Of a DNA stretch of 21,468 bases, positions 14,679-21,468 are shown piece after piece. Source of the DNA: CALGLS01 sp047626155. Lineage in GTDB: Bacteria; Bacteroidota; Bacteroidia; Chitinophagales; Saprospiraceae. Below the pieces are notes generated by a model. It saw only the letters and a program-made list of their open reading frames with translations. It was not told where the DNA came from and made no database searches. Position 1 is the stretch's first letter. Every line of letters starts with the position of its first letter. The position numbers were made by a program, and so were the translations under genes. The stretch covers positions 1 to 21,468 of the forward strand of contig JBLHRR010000094.1 of NCBI GenBank assembly GCA_047626155.1, written 5' to 3'.

Positions 14679-16655
14679 TTAATAATTGAACTCTAATAAG
14701 TTCAGACCCTCCTGCACCTCTGTCGCGCTCATGAATAAATTCCACAAAAGTCCCGTACGATGATTCTCAATACCGCAAATAATGGGACCTTGATCTATGG
14801 CGAGAAACGAAGAAGCGGTCCATCCCTCGGTCAAGTTAAACGCATCGTAAAAGCCATAGTCGCCCCATAGTCGGTCACCGATTTTATAGTAGAAAAAACG
14901 CATGGCATCCATAGATTCTTCGGGGGTATAAGGCATAGAAGATAAGGCAGCAGTCGGTGTGATGACCCCCTTATCATTTGTTGGGCTATGTGCCGAGTAT
15001 CCCGTATCGCCGTCGCTTGCAGTCAAGCCCCAACAGTCCGCGGAGTAGCCGACGTAGCCCATTGGATTGTCCATACAATAAGCACGATTTATGAGGCTGT
15101 GATTACGCGTTTGGATATTATAATCGGCGTAAGCATCCGATAAATTTCTTGTATCCAGTGCTAAGTAAGTATAATGAGAAAAGAACAAAGGACCACCGAG
15201 ATTGTATCCTAAAGGCAAAGTAATGTCGTAATAAGTATTACCATTTTGCATGTCACCGTTGCGGGCGTAGCCGTTGTCGTAAACTTCTTTGGTAATCGGA
15301 AAGGTAGGAGATGCTGCTGCTAAAATATATACCATTTGCGTCTCGTTTTGACCACGTACTTGGAGGTTTATTTCAAAATTATATTGTGGCGACCAGTGCC
15401 AATAAATGACGTTTTGCCCTTGTGTATACCAGTTCCATTCTACCCCTTCGTAGAGTTCGGTAATTTGTGAACTAAGGGCTAGTTCTGTCGGATTAGTCGG
15501 ATCTAAATATTGACGAACGGTCAGCATTCCTTCCAATAAAAAAGCAGTTTCTACAATATCACCTCCATTATCCTTTTGGCTGAAAGACTGTACACTTCCT
15601 GTATTTCCATCTAGCCAGTGTGACCATGCACCATGAAACCGATCAGCATTTTCTAAAAAGTCCATAATCGTTTGCCAGCGTTCGACAGCTTGAGGGCGGG
15701 TGATAAACCCACGTTCTACACCGACGATAATTGCCATTAAGCCAAAGCCTGAACCACCTGTCGTTACTATGTCTCCGCTCGTGTTACGCTCCCGCGCCAA
15801 GCCACTGGTAGGATGCGCAAAGTCCCAAAAATATTTGAAGGTTTGCTCTTGTACAAGGGTCATCAAAGCCTCATCAGAAATGGCGGGAAAATCCAGCGTT
15901 TCATCAATCTCTGTGTAAACCTGATAGGAAACACTTTGAAAATTCCGTCCAGCATCTGTACCGATTGAGCTTGGAAAAAGTAAATTGTATTTGCTTAAAT
16001 CACGTAAAGTTTCTGTTGCAGCTACTACATAAGTCGCCTCTCCAGTTTTTGTAATATTGAGCTCTATATTTTGATTACCAACTAAAACGATGTGGTTCTG
16101 TAAAATATCTTCTTCGATATCGTGGCTTAAAGTAACCGTAAATTCAGGTTGCAATCCAACATTTGTATTACGTGTATTCAATAAAATATCAGCATTGTTT
16201 TCTGTCAAGCTGAGAATGGTTAGCGGAATTTGTGCTACGCTGAATGGCAGAGAAATACCGCTGAAACTTTCACCTTCTGCACCCGCAAAACTACTACTGA
16301 TCTCAAGCAAATAATTTTCGCCTTCTACAAAACCAGGAATCGGTGTAATGCGTGTAATTTTATTGTTATCTAAAAACTCAAAAGCCAAAGCGGAAGCCGT
16401 TCCGGAATCATTGATTAGACTTATTTCTGAGTTTAATGAAGTATTCACAGCCGAAGAAAACACTAAGGTTATTTCAGAATCAACGGGGACTTCTGCATCA
16501 GCAGAAAGAATAGAAACATTCCCGATTTGTGCTGTACTGATTTGCAATATACCAGACGAAGAGCCTCCACTATCTTCATCGTCTTTACCACAAGCTGACA
16601 ATAAAAGTAGTAAACCACAAAAAGCTAAAGAGCAATATTTTGAAAATCTTATCAT
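14679..16655 (-). CDS. GH144-type hydrolase with N-terminal Ig-like domains
   Basis: From the ATG at 16655 the protein has 658 residues. It is a predicted surface lipoprotein with lipobox Cys22 after MIRFSKYCSLAFCGLLLLLS, followed by an acidic Asp/Glu and Ser/Gly stretch typical of export to the cell surface. Two Ig-like (Big_5-like) domains occupy about residues 35-140 and 145-250. The glycoamylase-like/GH144 catalytic domain covers about 260-658. It has QEQTFKYFWDFAHPTSGLAR, GSGFGLMAIIVGVERGFITR, GGDIVETAFLLEGMLTVRQY, YWHWSPQYNF and DCWGLTASDG. The C-terminal block contains AIDQGPIICGIENHRTG and LLWNLFMSATEVQ. The frame is open upstream to an ATG at 16745, but that would place 30 basic residues before the signal peptide and start at the edge of a hairpin, so it is rejected. 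Role: probably the surface endo-beta-1,2-glucanase that feeds SusCD; specificity is inferred. Confidence 0.9.
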   Translation of the reverse strand: MIRFSKYCSLAFCGLLLLLSACGKDDEDSGGSSSGILQISTAQIGNVSILSADAEVPVDSEITLVFSSAVNTSLNSEISLINDSGTASALAFEFLDNNKITRITPIPGFVEGENYLLEISSSFAGAEGESFSGISLPFSVAQIPLTILSLTENNADILLNTRNTNVGLQPEFTVTLSHDIEEDILQNHIVLVGNQNIELNITKTGEATYVVAATETLRDLSKYNLLFPSSIGTDAGRNFQSVSYQVYTEIDETLDFPAISDEALMTLVQEQTFKYFWDFAHPTSGLARERNTSGDIVTTGGSGFGLMAIIVGVERGFITRPQAVERWQTIMDFLENADRFHGAWSHWLDGNTGSVQSFSQKDNGGDIVETAFLLEGMLTVRQYLDPTNPTELALSSQITELYEGVEWNWYTQGQNVIYWHWSPQYNFEINLQVRGQNETQMVYILAAASPTFPITKEVYDNGYARNGDMQNGNTYYDITLPLGYNLGGPLFFSHYTYLALDTRNLSDAYADYNIQTRNHSLINRAYCMDNPMGYVGYSADCWGLTASDGDTGYSAHSPTNDKGVITPTAALSSMPYTPEESMDAMRFFYYKIGDRLWGDYGFYDAFNLTEGWTASSFLAIDQGPIICGIENHRTGLLWNLFMSATEVQEGLNLLEFNY

Positions 16656-16744
16656 TGTGCTTATTCTAAATAAGGTTGTAAAGAAGATGGTAAACCGCTT
16701 TGTAGTTCCAAAAGCCCCAAACCATTTCGTAATCCGTTTAGGCA

Positions 16745-16793
16745 TTAGGTTTCAGATAACTCAATTTATAAAAATGAGTTATCTGAAACTTAA
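16745..16793. promoter_or_regulatory. Strong stem-loop between LamG and GH144 genes
   Basis: GTTTCAGATAACTCA (16749-16763) and TGAGTTATCTGAAAC (16775-16789) are perfect 15-base inverted copies around an 11-base AT-rich loop. The pairing resumes for three bases after one mismatch, giving an arm of about 19. It lies in the 169-base gap between two minus-strand genes, 32 bases after the LamG stop. No T-run follows in the sense direction. It could be a transcript-processing or stability hairpin, attenuator or operator. Confidence 0.6.
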
Positions 16794-16824
16794 CATCTAA
16801 AATCAAATAGCTGACTCTACCGAT

Positions 16825-18126
16825 CTACGGTTTCTCTGCATTATACAAAGAGGTAGCGTCATCCGTACTAAAGGCCGCATCAAAAAAGCGTACATCATCC
16901 AACTGACCTTTGAAGTGGTTAGCAGTTGGTTTTGCGTAGTCACCCCATGGCGTATCCGCCCACATTTCGCTGTTAATAGATTTCACAAAACCAAAAGCCA
17001 AAACGTCCTCTACGTCAGGTTCTGTACCTTGGTAAGTTACACCAGCAGTTGTTCTTTTAGGATCACCATCAGGCCATAGATCGAAATCTTGTGCTTTTAC
17101 TAATTCTCCGTTGATATATAAAGTACCGCGTTTTTCAGCAGCATCGTAGCTAAAAATAATATGTGCCCATTTGTTGGCTACCAGGTCCCGAACACCGTCG
17201 GCCCCACCGATACCTTTTTGAAATTCCCAGCCTTGCCAATCACCAGCCATCAACGGCTCGCCGTTATAGAACATGTCTTCGGCTACGGCGTCACCACTAT
17301 CGAGTACGTAAGAGTTCGCGAATTTCACGAACCCCTGATCAGATGGTATCTCGAGCTGAAAACCTAAAAAGGCACCTAAACCAAATACAAAGAAACCTGC
17401 TGGGTCACCGTTTTCGTTTACGTGGTCTGTATCATCGGTCTTCATCCAAATAGAAGTCGTAAAACTGTTGCCCGCTATCAAACGATCTGCATCAGCAATT
17501 TCGATAATAGACTCGTTGCCATCAAAAGCAGCAACACTTCCGCCTTGTCCAAAACGGTCTTCTTCATAAGTAATGGCTACTACATTTGCCGCAGGGTAGT
17601 CACCCGTTGCATCATCTGCTGTACCATCAAAACTCCAGTACGCAATTTGATTATCAATATTAGGAACCACTACAGGCGCACGGCCTTCAGTAGTGAAAGT
17701 CCGATTGATGCTGCTCAACACTGCACCATCGGTAGTGGTAACATTTGATACATTCAATGTGTGTAACGTACCGCGTTGCAAGTCATCAGTAGGTGTCAAA
17801 GTCACAGTCATACCACTGCTCGTGACCGTTGCGGAAACTGCATTACCACCTGATGGAGTAATCGTTACGTTAATATCATTTGCGGACTCTGCTGTGATTT
17901 CTTTATCAAAATCAATTTTAAATACGGCATCCAAAGGAACGTCTACCGCAGAAGCTGCACCGTTGAGGTCTTTTTCAACGGCACTTCCGTCTTCAAAGCT
18001 GGTACCGCTCGCATTAATTGCTGTTACCAACACGTCTCCCGAACCAGTAGAATCGTCATCTCCGCAGGAAGCCAAACAAAAAGAGGCGGTGATTAACATT
18101 AAAAAAAATAGTTTTAAATTCTTCAT
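16825..18126 (-). CDS. Surface glycan-binding lipoprotein, Ig-like plus LamG domain
   Basis: This 433-residue predicted lipoprotein has lipobox Cys21 in FCLASCGDDDS; the acidic residues after the Cys suggest outer-surface export. Residues of about 33-150 form an Ig-like (Big_5-type) domain with VPLDAVFKIDFDKEITAESA and LQRGTLHTLNVSNVTTTDGA. About 160-430 form a laminin-G/concanavalin-A-like jelly roll (LamG_3), beginning IAYWSFDGTADDATGDY and containing SFTTSIWMKT, WAHIIFSYDAAEKRGTLYIN and the terminal QLDDVRFFDAAFS. No catalytic residues are recognisable. Its place directly after SusD is that of a SusE/F-like surface glycan-binding protein, so glycan capture is the likely job. A hydrolase of a concanavalin-like family is less likely. 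A 7-bp hairpin, CAAGTAA-TTC-TTACTTG at 18159-18175, lies 33 bases upstream of the ATG in its leader. Confidence 0.85.
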   Translation of the reverse strand: MKNLKLFFLMLITASFCLASCGDDDSTGSGDVLVTAINASGTSFEDGSAVEKDLNGAASAVDVPLDAVFKIDFDKEITAESANDINVTITPSGGNAVSATVTSSGMTVTLTPTDDLQRGTLHTLNVSNVTTTDGAVLSSINRTFTTEGRAPVVVPNIDNQIAYWSFDGTADDATGDYPAANVVAITYEEDRFGQGGSVAAFDGNESIIEIADADRLIAGNSFTTSIWMKTDDTDHVNENGDPAGFFVFGLGAFLGFQLEIPSDQGFVKFANSYVLDSGDAVAEDMFYNGEPLMAGDWQGWEFQKGIGGADGVRDLVANKWAHIIFSYDAAEKRGTLYINGELVKAQDFDLWPDGDPKRTTAGVTYQGTEPDVEDVLAFGFVKSINSEMWADTPWGDYAKPTANHFKGQLDDVRFFDAAFSTDDATSLYNAEKP

Positions 18127-18197
18127 TATAAGAGTAATTTTTGGTGGATAATAGAACTCAAGTAATTCTTACTTGGTTGGTTATTTAATTATTTATT

Positions 18198-18370
18198 GTA
18201 ACTATTCAGTCGGGAGTCGGGAGTGCGAAGTCGGGAGTCGGGAGTTTCCATCGAACGTTAAATCCACAGACTAAGGAATGTCAAATTCAAGGTTTGCATT
18301 AGACTTCGGACTTCCTTCTTCGGTCCTTCCTCCTATCAACAACTAAACTATGCCCCACTGAACAGTTACT
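18198..18370. mobile_element. MITE-like element with terminal inverted repeats and possible 7-bp target duplication
   Basis: The ends GTAACTATTCAGT (18198-18210) and ACTGAACAGTTAC (18357-18369) are inverted copies with 12 of 13 bases matching. The identical 7-mer ATTTATT occurs directly before the left end (18191-18197) and after the right end (18371-18377), a possible target duplication, though the DNA is AT-rich. The interior has a tandem repeat on one side and GACTTCGGACTTCCTTCTTC on the other, partly complementary to it. No coding capacity is seen. It separates the SusD and LamG genes. Confidence 0.6.
18208..18245. repeat. Direct repeat AGTCGGGAGTCGGGAGT, two copies
   Basis: Two identical 17-mers (18208-18224 and 18229-18245) are separated by GCGA, and each is itself built from AGTCGGG units. 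They form the left half of the MITE-like element. The related string GAAGTCCGAA appears on the minus strand of the right half near 18303 and on the plus strand near 9236. Confidence 0.8.
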
Positions 18371-18423
18371 ATTTATTTAAAATGACAAATAAAGCCCTAA
18401 CGTGAATGTAGTTTCATTGTTTT

Positions 18424-19899
18424 TTAATATCCCGTATTTTGATCAATCCGTCCTTGCGAAATATCGACTTCGGATTGCGGAATAGGTAATAATTCATTTT
18501 TCCCTGCAATAAAACCACGCGGACTCAAAATTGCTTCTGCACGCCCCGTTCGTACAAGATCCCAAAAACGACGATTTTCAAAAGCCAATTCATAGTATCT
18601 TTCATTGAGAATCGCATCTCGAACGGCAGCTTGATCAGTCGTAGTGACATCGGGTAAAACATCTTCGTTTTCGCCCCGTGCACGTTCTCTTACTCGATTT
18701 AAAAATAGTAATGCCTCGCCGGTTTTACCATTTTCATTAAGTGCCTCGGCATGCATCAAAAGAACATCTGAGTAGCGAACAATACGGCGATTGTGGCCAA
18801 AAGAGGTGAGCGTTTCCGTACCGGGAAACCATACTTTTTGGTTATAAACTTCAATCTCCAAAATTTGTCCGTTGTCGTAAATCGTATCCGGAGTTGCACT
18901 TTCTCCTGAGATCGTAGTTCCGTCGATGACTTCGTTTAAAAATAAAACTGAAGGCTCTAAGCGCGGGTCATTTCTATCTTCCATATTCTTAATCCATGCG
19001 TAAGCTGGACGGCCAAAGCCCCAACCTTTATTTGGCGTACCTCGTACTCCGAGCGTATTACCATATTGGTTTCCACCTTCTTCAAAAATATTGGGACGGG
19101 CAGCAATTTCAAAAACAGATTCCGTATTATGCTCATTTGCTCCTGGAAAAACTTCCGCAAAATCTGCCATTAATTCATATTCTTCTGACTCAATAATATC
19201 ACGCGTTAAAGTTTCGACTGCTGCAAAATCTCCGTAAAACAGTTTAACTCGGGTCAACAATCCAAGTGCTGCACCCCGAGTTGCACGACCAAGATCTTCA
19301 GGTGCATATTCTGATTTTTCAGGTAAGATAGCTGCCGCCGCTTCCAAGTCAGGATAAACCAAATCACTCAAAATTTCGTCTACAGCTGTCCGCCCTAAAT
19401 CCAATGGCGGATCTATTTCTGTCACTTTGGGCACGGCACCGAAGCTACGTATCAGGACGGAGTAATGATAACCGCGCAAAAAGCGCGCTTCAGCAATGAA
19501 GCGATCACGTAACGCAGCATCCATGTTGATTTTCGGAACTTCGTTGATGACCAAATTTGTGCGACGGATCCCTTCATAAACGGTTTTGTAGTAACGTTCA
19601 ATACTCCCTTCACTTGCGGTGTGCGCAAAATTTTCGTACACCCCTATTTCAAATCCATCTCCGGGATTACTGCCTTTGACCGCATCGTCCGACATGATGT
19701 CTAAAATCGGATATCCACCTGTAGCTAGCTGCCATTCACGCAAAATATTGTAAGCTCCGTTGACCGCAAGAATTGCATCTTCCTCAATTGCGGGAAACGA
19801 ACCAACGGTCAAAGCTGAACGTGGCGGTTGCTCTAAAAAATCATCGCTACATGAAAATGCAAGAAGTAGGATTAAAGAAAATATGAGTATTTGTTTCAT
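18424..19899 (-). CDS. susD: RagB/SusD family nutrient-uptake outer membrane lipoprotein
   Basis: This 491-residue surface lipoprotein acts as the lid of the SusC transporter and binds the target glycan. Signal and lipobox are MKQILIFSLILLLAFSC with Cys17, followed by SDDFLEQPPRSALT, the usual SusD mature start. The N-terminal SusD-like domain (NGAYNILREWQ, GIRRTNLVINEVPK, AEARFLRGYHYSVLIRSFG) has the TPR-like helices. The C-terminal RagB/SusD domain ends with the typical NERYYELAFENRRFWDLVRT and LLPIPQSEVDISQG. Length is at the shorter end of the family range. It follows SusC by 112 bases on the same strand. The symbol marks the family, not an orthologue of the starch protein. Confidence 0.96.
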   Translation of the reverse strand: MKQILIFSLILLLAFSCSDDFLEQPPRSALTVGSFPAIEEDAILAVNGAYNILREWQLATGGYPILDIMSDDAVKGSNPGDGFEIGVYENFAHTASEGSIERYYKTVYEGIRRTNLVINEVPKINMDAALRDRFIAEARFLRGYHYSVLIRSFGAVPKVTEIDPPLDLGRTAVDEILSDLVYPDLEAAAAILPEKSEYAPEDLGRATRGAALGLLTRVKLFYGDFAAVETLTRDIIESEEYELMADFAEVFPGANEHNTESVFEIAARPNIFEEGGNQYGNTLGVRGTPNKGWGFGRPAYAWIKNMEDRNDPRLEPSVLFLNEVIDGTTISGESATPDTIYDNGQILEIEVYNQKVWFPGTETLTSFGHNRRIVRYSDVLLMHAEALNENGKTGEALLFLNRVRERARGENEDVLPDVTTTDQAAVRDAILNERYYELAFENRRFWDLVRTGRAEAILSPRGFIAGKNELLPIPQSEVDISQGRIDQNTGY

Positions 19900-19953
19900 T
19901 TTTTTTGATTGAATTTAGTGGTGTTTTTGCTTTGGAATTTTATTCCTCTAAAT

Positions 19954-19968
19954 CCCCTTATCAAGGGG
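19954..19968. repeat. Short hairpin between SusC and SusD genes
   Basis: CCCCTT-ATC-AAGGGG is a 6-bp perfect stem with a 3-base loop, 43 bases after the SusC stop and about 55 bases before the SusD start. In the sense direction it is followed by ATTTAGAGG, not a T-run. It may mark processing between the two messages; SusC and SusD transcripts often differ in abundance. Confidence 0.35.
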
Positions 19969-20011
19969 CTATTACCTGGCTGCTGAAATTTAACGAGGGG
20001 CAACTATCTAA

Positions 20012-21468
20012 TTAAAACTGAGCATTAATTCCGAAAGTAACGACGCGTGTAATCGGATAAACGCCTCGATCTATTACTCCGTCAACGGCACTGCCTGCTC
20101 CTATTTCGGGGGAGTACCCAGAGTACTTGGTAGACGTAAATAAATTGGTAGCTCGGGCGTAAATATTAACTCCGGTTATTTTCAACTTTTGAGTCACTAC
20201 AGAAGACAAAGTATAGTTTAGGGTTAAGGTACGAAGGCGAAAAAAAGAACCGTCTTCAATGTAGTAAGAAGAAGGAACAAAGTTTGTCCCACCGAGACTC
20301 GGACGCGGATCAGTTTCGGTTGAGGCGGGGCCCGTCCAATAGTCATTATATTTGTCTTCGTAGTTGAGCGTAGTTGGACGAATCGCTTGTTTACCGTTAT
20401 AAATTTCATTACCTATTTGTCCTTGAAAATCAGCAGAGAGCGTAAAATCTTTATAGCCAATTTCTACATTAAAGCCATAAATAAAATCAGGAATAGAAGA
20501 ACCAATGTAAGTACGATCGTCTGTATTAATTACGCCATCGTTATTGACATCACGGTATTTTAGATCACCAACTGATTGACCAAAAAGACTTGCTTCGGCA
20601 GCTATTTCATCTGCATCTTGAAACACACCAATCACATCATAACCGTAAAAAAAGCCAATAGGCTCTCCGACTGCGGTACGTGATACCTGCTGTCCGTTGC
20701 CAAGGCTACCGCCGACTAAAAGGGAATCAGCACCGAGGTCTTGTCCAATATTCGTGACCGTATTTTGTACCGTCGTACCAAGGATACCAATACGATAATT
20801 AAAGTCTCCTACCCTATCGCGATAAGCAACATTCCATTCAAAACCTTTATTTTCCACATTCGCAGCATTATAAACAATACTGCGAAAAGAACCGATACCT
20901 GTGTAACCGATGGGCTCAAGCGGCACCAGTATATCGTCTGTTTTTTTAACGTAATAATCTGCTTCGATGATTAATTTATCCTCAAATAAACCGAGGTCGA
21001 TACCAACATTTGTTTGAGTGGTTTCTTCCCATTTCAGTAGTGGATTTCCACCACCTTGAAAAGACGCGCCAGCCACTTGTTGCTCATTCTCACCGAGTAC
21101 TGCATTTACACCCGGTACAATGAGCGAATATTGGGCGTTCCCATTTACTCTTTCATTACCGACACTCCCCCACGAACCACGTAATTTCATACGATTAAAA
21201 ATAGAGTTTCCGGAGAAGAATTCTTCATTAGAAACATTCCAACCTACAGCGGCACTTGGAAAATTACCGTACTTATTCTCGGGTCCAAATTTACTCGAAC
21301 CATCGCGACGCCAAGAAGCTGTGAATAAATAGCGACTGTCAAAAGAATAGTTGACACGACCGAGATAAGAAATCAAAGTACTACGTCCGAAATTATTACT
21401 GACATTCTCAAACTCATCCTGCCCCGCATCGAGATAACGGAAAAGTTCAGATTCACGCAGCAACCCTT
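20012..21468 (-). CDS. susC: SusC/RagA family TonB-dependent transporter, C-terminal part
   Basis: The frame is open to the right window edge, so only the last 485 or so codons are seen; the first bases there are mid-gene, not a start. The protein is the outer-membrane barrel that imports oligosaccharides with energy from TonB. Family marks are repeated amphipathic strands with aromatic ends (SRYLFTASWRRDGSSKFGPE, NKYGNFPSAAVGWNVSNEEF, NPLLKWEETTQTNVGIDLGL). The extracellular-loop block GDLKYRDVNNDGVINTDDRT follows, then the closing VYPITRVVTFGINAQF with terminal Phe. The signal peptide, carboxypeptidase-like domain, TonB box and plug lie outside the window. It is the first gene seen of the PUL, so the promoter and any regulator are beyond the edge. 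Confidence 0.97.
   Translation of the reverse strand, partial: GLLRESELFRYLDAGQDEFENVSNNFGRSTLISYLGRVNYSFDSRYLFTASWRRDGSSKFGPENKYGNFPSAAVGWNVSNEEFFSGNSIFNRMKLRGSWGSVGNERVNGNAQYSLIVPGVNAVLGENEQQVAGASFQGGGNPLLKWEETTQTNVGIDLGLFEDKLIIEADYYVKKTDDILVPLEPIGYTGIGSFRSIVYNAANVENKGFEWNVAYRDRVGDFNYRIGILGTTVQNTVTNIGQDLGADSLLVGGSLGNGQQVSRTAVGEPIGFFYGYDVIGVFQDADEIAAEASLFGQSVGDLKYRDVNNDGVINTDDRTYIGSSIPDFIYGFNVEIGYKDFTLSADFQGQIGNEIYNGKQAIRPTTLNYEDKYNDYWTGPASTETDPRPSLGGTNFVPSSYYIEDGSFFRLRTLTLNYTLSSVVTQKLKITGVNIYARATNLFTSTKYSGYSPEIGAGSAVDGVIDRGVYPITRVVTFGINAQF

Noticed and set aside
16656..16745. Upstream extension of the larger GH144 gene to the ATG at 16745
   Set aside because: It would add 30 mostly basic residues ahead of a complete lipoprotein signal peptide that starts at 16655.
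18208..18245. CRISPR array
   Set aside because: Only two short GC-rich repeats with a 4-base spacer and no cas genes; better explained as part of the fold-back element.

Overview
The window looks like a chromosomal segment of a member of Bacteroidota, probably from the Saprospiria/Lewinella side of the phylum. The lineage is an inference from gene families, not from a marker gene. Pointers are a SusC/SusD pair, several lipoproteins with short cysteine lipoboxes, a 1046-residue beta-propeller plus Y_Y_Y sensor kinase of the LytS type with a LytTR response regulator, and AT-rich leaders without strong Shine-Dalgarno sequences.

Region 1 (1-1242): the N-terminal end of a secreted protein on the minus strand runs off the left edge. 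An intergenic stretch separates it from an intact patatin-like phospholipase on the plus strand.

Region 2 (about 1239-3090): a gene graveyard. It holds a sigma-70 region-4 remnant with an in-frame TAG, an FtsH remnant with an in-frame TAG, a damaged Walker A motif and no protease domain, and an opposing remnant of an MCFS-type (DUF6629-like) membrane protein with a one-base frameshift. A roughly 160-bp fold-back element with imperfect terminal inverted repeats follows.

Region 3 (3183-9707, plus strand, AT-rich): LytTR response regulator, an unrecognised 106-residue protein, a DyP-type peroxidase-like protein (non-ATG start, last Gly of the GxxDG motif replaced by Ser), the large propeller sensor kinase, and a small unrecognised gene. 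The regulator and kinase that would normally sit side by side bracket the small-protein/peroxidase pair. This makes a candidate self-contained sensing unit.

Region 4 (21468 down to 9790, minus strand): a polysaccharide utilisation locus in the order SusC (C-terminal part only), SusD, LamG/Ig-like surface lipoprotein, GH144-type hydrolase with N-terminal Ig-like domains, compact GH144-type hydrolase, alpha/beta-hydrolase esterase, GH3 beta-glucosidase. Known GH144 enzymes are endo-beta-1,2-glucanases and some GH3 enzymes cleave sophoro-oligosaccharides, so beta-1,2-glucan is the predicted substrate. The model is surface binding and cleavage by the lipoproteins, SusCD import of oligosaccharides, periplasmic GH3 release of glucose, and esterase removal of substituents.

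The longer gaps between the PUL genes carry inverted repeats. They include a MITE-like 173-bp element with a possible 7-bp target duplication, a 15-bp perfect stem, and a paired GGAAACGATTAT motif that brackets a candidate promoter element. No tRNA, rRNA, CRISPR array or complete insertion sequence was seen.
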